Of a stretch of DNA of 64,000 nt, positions 26,828 through 34,771 are shown piece after piece (the stretch's first letter is position 1; every line of letters starts with the position of its first letter). This stretch comes from PALSA-350 sp963834445. GTDB taxonomy: Bacteria > Acidobacteriota > Terriglobia > Terriglobales > Acidobacteriaceae. Position numbers and translations under genes: made by a program. The notes beneath the pieces were generated by a model that ran no database searches, was not told where the DNA came from, and worked only from the letters and a program-made list of their open reading frames with translations. Where the stretch lies: assembly GCA_963834445.1 (NCBI GenBank), contig CAWIBU010000002.1:372001-436000 (forward strand), in the 5' to 3' direction.

Positions 26828-28401
26828 GCGATGCCATCGAGCTGGCTATCTTTCAAAGCGCGGTGCATTCCATTGCGGAAGAAATGGGCGCGGCCCTGCG
26901 GCGCACCGCACTCTCGCCCAACATCAAAGAGCGGCGCGACTACTCCTGCGCCATCTTTGACGAGCAGGCCAGGGTCATCGCCATGGGCGATCACATGCCG
27001 GTGCATCTCGGCTCCATGCCCATGTCGGTGCAGGCCGCGGTGGCGGCCATTGCCTTCGTGCCTGGCGATATCGCCATCCTCAATGATCCCTTCGCTGGTG
27101 GAACGCATCTTCCCGATATCACCATGGTGCTGCCGGTGTTCGTGCCTGGACAGGACGGGCCGGCCTTCTATGTGGCCAACCGCGCCCATCACGCAGACGT
27201 TGGCGGAACCTTTCCCGGATCGATGGGCCCGGCCAGCGAAATCTTTCAGGAGGGCATACGCATTCCTCCGGTAAGGATCGTGCGCGGCGGCCAGATCGAT
27301 CGCGAGATGTTAGACCTGATCCTGTTGAACGTGCGTACCCCAAAGGAACGCGAAGGCGACCTGGAATCGCAAATCGGAGCCTGCCGCGTGGGCCAGCAAC
27401 GCATTCTGCAGCTGGTTGAGAAATACGGTATAGCCAAGCTGCAGATTCTCGTTGCAGAACTACTCGACTACTCTGAGCGGCTGGTGCGCGCCCAACTGCG
27501 CGCCATCCCCGCGGGTGAGTTCTGCGCCGAAGATTGGCTCGACAATGATGGCGTAAGCGATGAGCTTCGGCGTATCGCTGTGCGCCTGCGCTTCGATCCC
27601 GAGTCCGCTTCGCTGGAGGTGGATTTTTCCGGCTCGTGCGCCCAGGTTGCCGGCAGCGTGAACGCGGTTCGTGCCATCACCCTCTCGGCTTGCTTCTACG
27701 TGCTGCGTTGCCTGCTGGGGGAAGACGCGCCCGCCACCGCCGGCATTCTGCGGCCGCTGACGCTGCATACGCCGCTGGGAAGCATTGTCGATGCGTTGCC
27801 TCCTGCGCCGGTCGCCGGGGGAAACGTGGAAACCTCGCAGCGCATGGTGGACGTGTTGCTGCGGGCTTTGGCGCAGGCCATACCCGCACGGGTGCCGGCG
27901 GCCAGTGCGGGCACCATGAGCAATTTGACCATCGGCGGTTTTGATCCGCGTACCGGCGAACCGTTTACTTACTATGAGACGACCGCCGGTGGCATGGGCG
28001 CACGCCCTGGCCTGGAGGGAATCTCCGGGGTGCAAACCCACATGACGAATTCGCTCAACACTCCCATTGAGGCGCTGGAATATGCTTATCCGCTGCGTGT
28101 GCGCCGCTACGCCTATCGTGACGGCTCCGGGGGTGCGGGCCAATTCCGCGGAGGCGACGGGCTGATCCGGGAGATTGAGCTTCTCGCGGGTGCGCAGGTA
28201 ACGCTGCTCGCGGATCGCAGAAAGTTGCAGCCCTACGGGCTGGCCGGCGGCGAAGACGGGGCAGCGGGGCGCGCATGGCTCGTCCGCGCGGGCAGCGAGG
28301 TGACAGATGAGCTGCCGGGTAAATGCAGTCTCCGCCTGGCTAAAGGAGACGTTCTGCGCATCGAGACGCCCGGTGGCGGCGGGTGGGGCGATCAATCGTA
28401 G
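26824..28401 (+). CDS. hyuB: Hydantoinase/oxoprolinase subunit B (HyuB)
   Basis: A 525-residue hydantoinase_B protein. It has IFQSAVHSIAEEMGAALRRT, KERRDYSCAIFDEQ, GDHMPVHLGSMPMSV, LNDPFAGGTHLPDITMV and the HHADVGGTFPGSM motif seen in the family. The C-terminal GGAGQFRGGDGLIREIE and TPGGGGWG segments complete it. The start is GTG overlapping the hyuA TGA as GTGA, so the two subunits are translationally coupled. A different overlapping frame starts further upstream, but this start reproduces the normal N-terminus. Confidence 0.93.
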   Translation: MSDAIELAIFQSAVHSIAEEMGAALRRTALSPNIKERRDYSCAIFDEQARVIAMGDHMPVHLGSMPMSVQAAVAAIAFVPGDIAILNDPFAGGTHLPDITMVLPVFVPGQDGPAFYVANRAHHADVGGTFPGSMGPASEIFQEGIRIPPVRIVRGGQIDREMLDLILLNVRTPKEREGDLESQIGACRVGQQRILQLVEKYGIAKLQILVAELLDYSERLVRAQLRAIPAGEFCAEDWLDNDGVSDELRRIAVRLRFDPESASLEVDFSGSCAQVAGSVNAVRAITLSACFYVLRCLLGEDAPATAGILRPLTLHTPLGSIVDALPPAPVAGGNVETSQRMVDVLLRALAQAIPARVPAASAGTMSNLTIGGFDPRTGEPFTYYETTAGGMGARPGLEGISGVQTHMTNSLNTPIEALEYAYPLRVRRYAYRDGSGGAGQFRGGDGLIREIELLAGAQVTLLADRRKLQPYGLAGGEDGAAGRAWLVRAGSEVTDELPGKCSLRLAKGDVLRIETPGGGGWGDQS

Positions 28402-28429
28402 GTACATTTGCCGGTTCGACTTGAGACAA

Positions 28430-28532
28430 AATGGCTGGGCCGGATTTGCGAGCTCACTCGTGGGGCCTTGGTTTGGGGGAAAGGCGCACCGCAGATCCCT
28501 CCACTTCGCTACGCTACGGTCGGGATGACAAA
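28430..28532. repeat. CGGTCGGGATGACAAATTTG-family repeat with intact (unoccupied) insertion site
   Basis: This copy reads GATTTGCGAGCTCACTCGTG, then GGGGAAAGGCGCACCGCAGA, then CTTCGCTACGCTACGGTCGG and GATGACAAATTTG without interruption. At 43.7-44.7 kb the same sequence is split after CTTCGCTAC by a 105-bp element. This copy therefore shows the empty target. A related segment (GACAGGCAAGTTGGCTCCTC, GGGATGACAAATTTG) follows at about 28688-28731. Confidence 0.8.
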
Positions 28533-28653
28533 TTTGCTTGGGGGACGGGCTTAAAATCTGCTTGGGGGACGGGCTTAAAATTTGCTTGGGGGACGGGCTT
28601 AAAATTTGCTTGAGGGACGGGCTTAAAGATTTGCGTGGGGGACGGGCTTAAAA
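28533..28653. repeat. Five tandem copies of a 24-bp unit
   Basis: Five head-to-tail copies of TTTGCTTGGGGGACGGGCTT+AAAA run from 28533 to 28653; the fourth and fifth have small changes and one extra base. There are no unique spacers, so this is a simple minisatellite, not a CRISPR array. Single units occur in the 43.9-44.4 kb repeat block. The array lies between hyuB and the DUF5054 gene and probably grew from the flanking repeat by slippage. Confidence 0.85.
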
Positions 28654-28829
28654 GCAAGCGCTCTCCGCTTCATTTCTCTCTTAACTTGCCGACAGGCAAG
28701 TTGGCTCCTCGGGATGACAAATTTGTTTGGGGGACTGGGAAAAAAGAGCAAGCGCTCTCGCCGTTCCCTCCTCCGCAAGCGCTGTTCCCCCGCGTTCTGG
28801 TACAACTGCGGCTGAAGGCAAACATTCCC

Positions 28830-30887
28830 ATGCAGCGTCGCAACTTCGTAAAGGCTCTTTTTGGTAGCGCAGTTTTGTGGAAAGCGCGCTCCCTGCGCGC
28901 GTTCGCGCCCGATCCCTCCGTCAAGCGTGTCCTGGTCATGTTCAAGTGTCATTTCGATGCCGGCTTTATCGATACCCAGGCAGCCGTTGTCCGCCGCTAT
29001 TTCAAAGAGTTCTTTCCCCGCGCCATCGAGCTCGGCGCCCAGATGCGCCAAGCTGGCAGTGAGCGCTATGTGTGGACCACCGGGTCATGGCTGCTTTACG
29101 AATACCTGGAGCAGGCAACGCCCGAAGAGCGCACGCGCATGGAGCGGGCAATTGCCAGCGGCGACATCGCTTGGCACGCACTGCCGTTCACGTGGCAGAG
29201 CGAAATGCTCGACAGCTCCGCAATCTCCGGGGGCATCGGCTTGTCGAAAGCGCTGGACCGGCGCTTTGGCCGAACCACCACCGGCGCCAAGATGACCGAC
29301 GTGCCCGGCCACACCCGCGGCCTGATCGCCCCGCTCGCGGCACAAGGCGTAACGTTCCTCGATATCGGCGTCAACGATGCCAGCCGGCCGGCAGAGCTTC
29401 CGCCTTTGTTTCTGTGGAAGGCGCCGGGCGGCGCAACTCTCGCAGTGATGTATCACCCCGGCTATGGAGGCGTGACCCAGGTGCCGGGATCGGATCTCGC
29501 CCTCGCCATGGTGGTGCGCGACGACAACAAGGGTCCGCACACGGTCGAAGAAATCCACGAGACCTACACCCGGTTGCGGGCCCGTTTCCCCAGTGCTGCG
29601 ATCATTCCCACCAACCTGACCGAGATTGCCAATGCGGTTGCGCCCTATCATAGCGTGCTCCCGGTAGTCAGCGCAGAAATCGGAGACACCTGGATTCATG
29701 GTGTAGCCAGCGACCCACTCAAGATTGCCCGCTATCGCGAGGTCTGTCGCCTGCGCCAGGCATGGCTGGCGCAGGGAAGCTTTGCTGTGGGCGATGCAAC
29801 CGATGTTGCGCTGCTTCGCCATCTGCTGCTCGAGGTCGAGCATACCTGGGGAACCGACACCAAGACCTGGCTCGACTTCGACCACTACACACCTCGCGAT
29901 CTGGCCCCCATGCTCGACACCAGGAATTACAAGGTGGTCCAGTTCAGCTGGCAAGAGAAGCGTCAGGATCTCTTCGCCGGCATTGCCGCACTTCCCGGCC
30001 CGCTGCGGCAGCAGGCGCAGGCAGCGGTTGACCAGCTCGCCGCGACTCCGCCGAGACCCGCGCTTGCCAGCCCGCATACAAGCATCGAGACGGCGCACTT
30101 CTTGGTGGACATCGATCCCGGCACCGGAGCGATTCGCCGCCTGGGCAACAAGAAGACCAAGCGGGAATGGGCGTCCGCCGATCACCCGCTGGCGCTGTTC
30201 TCGTATCAGACACTGTCGCAAAAAGACTACGACCGGTTCTTCACCGGCTATGTCGTGAGCACCCAGGACTGGGCCTACAAAGATTTCGGCAAACCCAATA
30301 TCGATCGCTTTGGCGCGGAGAGCCGCGTATGGGTGCCTACCCTCAACGAACTTCAAGTGGAAGAAGACGAGCACGGCCATCGGCTGCTCGCCCATCTTGC
30401 CATTCACGACGCCCAGTCGCTGCAAGCCGGGCGAGCCGCCTTTCCCGCAAAGATGTATATGGAGTTGCTGTTGCCCAGAGAAGAGCCGGTGATCCAGCTG
30501 AACTTTTCCTGGTTTGGCAAACCGGCCACGCGTCTGCCCGAAGCACTCTGGCTGAGCTTCCGTCCCGTAACCGAGGATGCGCAAGGCTGGACGCTCGAAA
30601 AAGCGGACGAGCCTGTGTCCCCAGGGGATGTGGTGGTCTCCGGCAACCGTCATATGCACGCCTTATCAAGAGGCTTCCGCTATAAGGATGACAACGGAAC
30701 CTTCGCCGTAGAAACGCTGGACGCGCCCGTCGTCACGATCGGAACAAAATCTCCCTTGCCGTTTTCCAATCTTCAGCCTGACCCGCGGGCCGGCATCCAT
30801 TGCAATCTCTTCAACAATGCGTGGGGAACCAACTACATCATGTGGTTCGGCGAAGACATGCGCTTTCGTTTTCTGCTGCGCGCCTGA
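28830..30887 (+). CDS. Secreted DUF5054 protein (GH38-like catalytic fold)
   Basis: A 685-residue protein with a Tat-like start, MQRRNFVKALFGSAVLWKAR. The N-terminal domain has VLVMFKCHFDAGFIDTQ, which corresponds to the metal/active-site start of GH38-like alpha-mannosidase barrels. WTTGSWLLYEYLEQA, IAWHALPFTWQSEML and TDVPGHTRGLIAPLAAQGV follow. The C-terminal half is a beta-rich domain like those of GH38 enzymes. DUF5054 members have no firm substrate. The ATG at 28830 was chosen because it opens the export signal; the frame extends upstream into repeat DNA. A FucP-like sugar permease follows after 87 bases in the same direction, which supports a glycan role. Confidence 0.8.
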   Translation: MQRRNFVKALFGSAVLWKARSLRAFAPDPSVKRVLVMFKCHFDAGFIDTQAAVVRRYFKEFFPRAIELGAQMRQAGSERYVWTTGSWLLYEYLEQATPEERTRMERAIASGDIAWHALPFTWQSEMLDSSAISGGIGLSKALDRRFGRTTTGAKMTDVPGHTRGLIAPLAAQGVTFLDIGVNDASRPAELPPLFLWKAPGGATLAVMYHPGYGGVTQVPGSDLALAMVVRDDNKGPHTVEEIHETYTRLRARFPSAAIIPTNLTEIANAVAPYHSVLPVVSAEIGDTWIHGVASDPLKIARYREVCRLRQAWLAQGSFAVGDATDVALLRHLLLEVEHTWGTDTKTWLDFDHYTPRDLAPMLDTRNYKVVQFSWQEKRQDLFAGIAALPGPLRQQAQAAVDQLAATPPRPALASPHTSIETAHFLVDIDPGTGAIRRLGNKKTKREWASADHPLALFSYQTLSQKDYDRFFTGYVVSTQDWAYKDFGKPNIDRFGAESRVWVPTLNELQVEEDEHGHRLLAHLAIHDAQSLQAGRAAFPAKMYMELLLPREEPVIQLNFSWFGKPATRLPEALWLSFRPVTEDAQGWTLEKADEPVSPGDVVVSGNRHMHALSRGFRYKDDNGTFAVETLDAPVVTIGTKSPLPFSNLQPDPRAGIHCNLFNNAWGTNYIMWFGEDMRFRFLLRA

Positions 30888-30974
30888 GAAGTGAGTCCAT
30901 TTTAAAGTCGTGCGAAGGGGACACAGACGTTAAGCTTGAGCAACCCCAAAAGGCAGTGACTGGAGAATTCGCTG

Positions 30975-32264
30975 ATGGCAAGAAACCGCTACATGGTCAT
31001 CCTGGTCTTTATCTCCTTCTTCGTCATGTCTTTGCTGAGCAATATCCTGGGGCCGATCGTGCCCGATATCATCACCAGCTTTCATCTCAGTCTCACCGCC
31101 GCCGGCTTTCTCGCCTTTGCCTTCTTCATTGCCTATGGCGTCATGTCCATCCCCGCGGGATTCTGGTTAGAACGCTTCCGCGAAAAACCGGTGATGACTC
31201 TTTCTTTCGTCGCTGCCACTGCGGGCTCGCTCAGTTTCGCGCTCTTCCCCGGCTACCGGGTCGCGATGGTTTCGCTGTTCGTCATGGGTGCGGGCATGGC
31301 GGTGTTGCAGGTGGCGCTCAATCCCTTGCTGCGCGTGGCCGGCGGAGAAGAGCACTTCGCTTACAATTCCGCAGTCGCCCAGCTGGTCTTCAGCAGCGCT
31401 TCCATCGCCAGCCCGTGGATCTATTCGTATCTGGTCACGAACCTGCAGCATCCCGCACCAGATCAAAATTTAATGTTGCGTCTTCTGGCAATGGGAACCC
31501 CTGGGCGATTGCCGTGGGCTTCCATTTACTGGCTCTTTGCTATTTCCAGTCTCATCATGGTGGTGGTTGTGGGGCTATCGCGCTTTCCTCATGTCGAGCA
31601 CAGCGCAGCAGAACGCGCCGGCTCGTGGGACATGTATCAAGCGTTGGTGCGGCGGCCTGTGGTGTGGATGTACTTTCTCGGGATATTTGCCTACGTTGGT
31701 TGCGAGCAGGGCACCGCCGATTGGATCTCCAGCTTCTTGTACCGCTACCACAGCATCGACCCTCATACCCAGGGGGCCGCGGCCGTCTCCTGGTTCTGGG
31801 CGCTGCTCACTGTGGGCTGTTTGATCGGCATGGTGCTGTTGAAGATATTCGATAGCCGCAAAATACTGATCGGCGCTTGTGTCGGCGCGCTGCTTTGCCT
31901 GTCGGCTGCTTTGTTCGGGCCGGCGAATGTGTCCCTCATGGCTTTTCCGGCCATTGGCCTGTTCACCTCAGTGATGTGGCCCATCGTGATCTCGCTCGCG
32001 TTGAATTCGGTGGCGGAGTACCACGGTTCCTTCTCCGGCATCCTGAGCACAGCGATCATTGGCGGCGCCATCGTTCCGTTGATCATCGGACGCATCGGCG
32101 ACTTTGCCGGGCTCCGCACCGGTGTGGCTTTTCTCTACATCACGTTCGGCTTCATTTTCAGCATAGGCTTCTGGGCAAATCCGCTCATCAACAACGCCGT
32201 CGTCGCACGCAGCGTCGAAGCAACCGCGCAGCAGGACGTCTTAAGTTCTGGAACCGGCGCGTAG
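30975..32264 (+). CDS. FucP-like sugar:H+ symporter (FHS branch of MFS)
   Basis: A 429-residue, 12-helix transporter. NILGPIVPDIITSFHLSLTA and GFLAFAFFIAYGVMSIPAGF in helices 1-2, GAGMAVLQVALNPLLRV in helix 4 and GCEQGTADWISSFLYRYHSI in helix 7 are marks of the fucose/galactose/glucose permease branch. GGAG lies about six bases before the ATG. It follows the DUF5054 gene and probably imports the monosaccharide that enzyme frees. The last 24 bases overlap the end of the convergent PNPOx-like gene. Confidence 0.87.
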   Translation: MARNRYMVILVFISFFVMSLLSNILGPIVPDIITSFHLSLTAAGFLAFAFFIAYGVMSIPAGFWLERFREKPVMTLSFVAATAGSLSFALFPGYRVAMVSLFVMGAGMAVLQVALNPLLRVAGGEEHFAYNSAVAQLVFSSASIASPWIYSYLVTNLQHPAPDQNLMLRLLAMGTPGRLPWASIYWLFAISSLIMVVVVGLSRFPHVEHSAAERAGSWDMYQALVRRPVVWMYFLGIFAYVGCEQGTADWISSFLYRYHSIDPHTQGAAAVSWFWALLTVGCLIGMVLLKIFDSRKILIGACVGALLCLSAALFGPANVSLMAFPAIGLFTSVMWPIVISLALNSVAEYHGSFSGILSTAIIGGAIVPLIIGRIGDFAGLRTGVAFLYITFGFIFSIGFWANPLINNAVVARSVEATAQQDVLSSGTGA

Positions 32265-32876
32265 TTCGGCTAGCTCTTTGCGCAGGGCTTGATTCTCCTG
32301 CTCCAGCGCATCCACGCGTTTCTCAATTGATTGCATCCCCGTTCGAATCTCTTCCGCTGTATACCGGGGCGTGATGTGTTGCGGGCAGTTCCAGTCGTAC
32401 GCTTCCACATGGATCACGAATACCCGTTCGATGACCGTTTTCTCTTCGGGCATGCGGACCCTGGGCAGCCAGCTCTCCGCTTGTTCTCCTTCAAGAATCT
32501 CCACCCGCCCCAGTATCTTCAGGCGAGCCTGCCGCGGATAGTCGACCATGATCATAGCCACGCGATTGTCGGTGAGTAGGTTGCCGGTGCTGATGTATTG
32601 CTTGTTACCGCGAAAATCTCCCAGCGCCAGCGTGTGGTCGTCCACCACTTTGAGGAAGCCTTTCGGGCCTCCCCGATGTTGCACATAAGGCCATCCGCTG
32701 GTTCCAATGGTCGCCCAGTAAAAGCTGTCCCGTTCGCCCAGAAACTCGGTTTCGAAAGCAGTAAAACGATCTTGCGAGGCACCAGCTTCTTCCATCCGCT
32801 GGTACTGCCGCCGGCTGCCGTAGCGCTCCTGTAGTTTTTTGACCAGCGGCGTGAAGACCAGCGAAGCAAAGCTCAT
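32241..32876 (-). CDS. PNPOx-fold flavin-binding protein with C-terminal coiled coil
   Basis: A 211-residue protein. Residues ~20-160 are the pyridoxamine-phosphate-oxidase split barrel (RDSFYWATIGTSGWPYVQHR, LGDFRGNKQYISTGNLLTDN, RVAMIMVDYPRQARLKILGR), typical of FMN- or F420-binding proteins that reduce or sense small molecules. The C-terminal ~35 residues (RVDALEQENQALRKELAELR) form a predicted coiled coil, which suggests oligomerisation. No partner gene is evident. Its 3' end overlaps the sugar permease gene tail to tail. Confidence 0.85.
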   Translation of the reverse strand: MSFASLVFTPLVKKLQERYGSRRQYQRMEEAGASQDRFTAFETEFLGERDSFYWATIGTSGWPYVQHRGGPKGFLKVVDDHTLALGDFRGNKQYISTGNLLTDNRVAMIMVDYPRQARLKILGRVEILEGEQAESWLPRVRMPEEKTVIERVFVIHVEAYDWNCPQHITPRYTAEEIRTGMQSIEKRVDALEQENQALRKELAELRAGSRT

Positions 32877-32954
32877 GGGATCCTTTTTACACCCCGTAGG
32901 CGTCTCGCGGTCCAGGAGAGCGTGCGCAAAGAAGCTTGCCTCAAACGGTCTCGG

Positions 32955-33131
32955 TTAGCCGTTGTTTTGTTCTTTATTGTCCAGGTGTTCCTCGATTGCT
33001 TCGGCGCCCTTCCAGCCGGCGACAGCGGCCGCACCCTCGGTAAGGATGGAAGCGTTCGGATCCACTTTTTTGACACCCTCGACGGCGACTACGGCTCCTG
33101 CGAGCTTTTCTGCATCTTCTAAAAATCCCAT
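32955..33131 (-). CDS. Small 58-residue protein of unknown function
   Basis: A short reading frame on the minus strand, MGFLEDAEKLAGAVVAVEGV and then KKVDPNASILTEGAAAVAGW, ending in a charged EHLDNKEQNNG tail. The Shine-Dalgarno AAAGGAGATATCTC directly before ATG is the best ribosome site in this part of the window, which is the main reason to accept it. There is no signal peptide; the alternating Ala/Glu/Lys composition suggests a helical soluble protein. The MGFL start recalls small MT0933-like antitoxins, but the resemblance is too short to rely on. It lies 78 bases upstream of the PNPOx-like gene, same strand. Confidence 0.65.
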   Translation of the reverse strand: MGFLEDAEKLAGAVVAVEGVKKVDPNASILTEGAAAVAGWKGAEAIEEHLDNKEQNNG

Positions 33132-33326
33132 GAGATATCTCCTTTGTTATTCATTTACGGATGCCAACGAGAATATCACCTCACCCGTGAGCGGCGGCGG
33201 CCCTGGTTGCCGGCATTCTCAGGCGGCACGTCTGTAAGGGCCCTGCAGACGCCAACGGCACGAAGGATAAGGGTTCGTGGGTTCTTGTTTTTGTAAAATT
33301 CGATAAAATTCGATCGTTTTTGGCAT

Positions 33327-33650
33327 TTATGGCATTGGCAGCAGGTTTAGAAGCTCAGCGGCGGCGGCCACAGCGCTTGGAAAAGCACCGGTGGCAATTA
33401 AAAAATCCCGCCGCGGCGAGAGGCGTGGACTGACGGATTTTTGACAGGGATCGGGCGTGTCACCGGACAGCGGTAAGACTGTCCTTCGCTCACGTTTAGG
33501 CGCAAAACTTCCACGCAACTGCCGGCATGGCGCTGCCGCGTGAGAAGCCCGCTGCCTGCCGATATCGTCTACTTTCAGGGTATCGCCGATCCACACTAGG
33601 CGATAAGCATCGGGACGCTTTTTGAGCCGCAGTAGGGTTCCATAGGTCAC
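33327..33650 (-). CDS. Doubtful open frame, possibly a gene remnant
   Basis: The frame encodes 107 residues beginning VTYGTLLRLKKRPDAYRLVW and then IGDTLKVDDIG, which look protein-like. The rest is Arg/Pro/Ser-rich and looks non-coding. There is no Shine-Dalgarno before the GTG, and the protein-like reading extends some codons upstream without a start. I would treat it as a fragment or chance frame. The remaining 33132-33990 DNA holds AAAATTCGATAAAATTCGAT direct repeats, a REP copy at 33724 and nothing else recognisable. Confidence 0.2.
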   Translation of the reverse strand: MTYGTLLRLKKRPDAYRLVWIGDTLKVDDIGRQRASHAAAPCRQLRGSFAPKRERRTVLPLSGDTPDPCQKSVSPRLSPRRDFLIATGAFPSAVAAAAELLNLLPMP

Positions 33651-33723
33651 TTTTTCAGGAACTAAAGTGTCTGTGTGCGCATTACCCGAGGAGCAAACGG
33701 TCCGCTGCCAGCCGGGCGGAACG

Positions 33724-33785
33724 ATGAGTCAACCCAGGACTGGTGTCCTGGGCTAGCTTCAGTCCGTCCCTGCGGGACTCTGCGG
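33724..33785. repeat. Single REP-like palindrome pair
   Basis: CCCAGGACTGGTGTCCTGGG followed by CTAGCTTCAGTCCGTCCCTG+CGGGACT repeats the two-palindrome REP core seen at 6.4, 39.9 and 44.9 kb. It lies about 200 bases upstream of the first toxin-antitoxin pair. Confidence 0.7.
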
Positions 33786-33991
33786 TTCGTTCAGGCGTCA
33801 GTGGATGAAAGCCTATCTGTGTATCCCACTACGCTGGCTACGGGTGTACCCATTGCAGCAGTTCTGGGGATAGGTCCTATCACCTTATCTCCAGTTTAAG
33901 CACTGGATAACGCTTGATTGCATCTCGCCTCTCAATTCGATGCTTGTACTTAAAGTTTGACATCATTCTTACGCAACAAGCATCATGGTGC

Positions 33992-34219
33992 ATGCGGACA
34001 ACCCTGTCGATCGATGACGATGTTCTACGGGAAGTGAAGGTGTACGCCGACAGCCGGGACATAGCGCTGGGAAAGGCGGTGTCTGAATTGGTGCGGCGGG
34101 GTTTGCAGGCGCCGTTGCAGACACGTCTCGTAAACGGGTTCCACGTCGTGGAGCTGCCCCAGGGGTCACCAACCGTGACCGCGGAACAGATCAGCAAACT
34201 GCAGGAAGAACTGGAGTGA
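33992..34219 (+). CDS. vapB: Ribbon-helix-helix antitoxin (VapB-like)
   Basis: A 75-residue protein starting MRTTLSIDDDVLREVKVYAD, a classic RHH DNA-binding strand and helix, followed by ALGKAVSELVRRGLQAPLQ and a flexible toxin-binding tail VVELPQGSPTVTAEQISKL. It presumably neutralises the PIN toxin encoded next and represses the pair's own promoter. ATG 33992 was chosen because it opens the RHH strand; the frame runs upstream to 33914. The stop overlaps the toxin start as GTGA. Confidence 0.82.
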   Translation: MRTTLSIDDDVLREVKVYADSRDIALGKAVSELVRRGLQAPLQTRLVNGFHVVELPQGSPTVTAEQISKLQEELE

Positions 34220-34656
34220 CCCGGGCCTGTTTGCTCGACGTCAATGTAATGATCGCGATGACGTGGCCGAGTCACGAGGCGCACGGCAAAGTGCAACGCT
34301 GGTTTTCGCAGCTGGGGCGCGAAAGGTGGGCGAGCTGCCCTTTCACCCAGACAGCTTTTGTCCGTATCCTATCCAATCCAGCGTTTTCGCCCAACGCTCT
34401 GACCCCAGTGGACGCCGTCGCGCTGCTGCAGGCCAATCTTGGACATTCGGCGCACCAATTCTGGCCCGATGACATCGGTCTGATGGAAGCCATGGCACTG
34501 TTGCAGCGGAAACTGGTGGGCCATCAACAGGTCACGGATGCGTACCTACTGGCCCTGGCGATCCACAACAAAGGACGCTTAGCGACGTTGGATCGCAAAC
34601 TGACTGCATTGCTTCCTGAAAAGACTGCTGCACGCGACGTAGTGACTGTGATCTAG
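34216..34656 (+). CDS. vapC: PIN-domain toxin (VapC-like)
   Basis: A 146-residue PIN ribonuclease. The first acidic residue is in CLLDVNVMIAMTW, the second in TAFVRILSNPAF/DAVALLQ territory, and the later ones in VTDAYLLALAIHNKGRLATLD. This is the VapC layout, Mg-dependent RNA cleavage. The start is GTG overlapping the antitoxin stop by four bases, normal for vapBC operons. It belongs to a subfamily (HFWPDD-like region, here HQFWPDDIGLMEA) distinct from the FitB-like toxin at 42.7 kb. Confidence 0.87.
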   Translation: MTRACLLDVNVMIAMTWPSHEAHGKVQRWFSQLGRERWASCPFTQTAFVRILSNPAFSPNALTPVDAVALLQANLGHSAHQFWPDDIGLMEAMALLQRKLVGHQQVTDAYLLALAIHNKGRLATLDRKLTALLPEKTAARDVVTVI

Positions 34657-34771
34657 GCACGCCTCCCCGACACCTGGAATTTGGCGGTCGTAAATTCCGA
34701 GGAATTTACACAACTGACGCATCCATTCCGGCCCGCCACCGGCCTGGCGCGGAAAGACGCAGCCTCGTCTC

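Noticed and set aside
28533..28653. Regular repeats that could suggest a CRISPR array
   Set aside because: Units are head-to-tail with no spacers, and no cas genes are in the window.
29085..30659. 524-residue frame opposite the DUF5054 gene
   Set aside because: High-G+C shadow frame; the sense frame has an export signal and family motifs.
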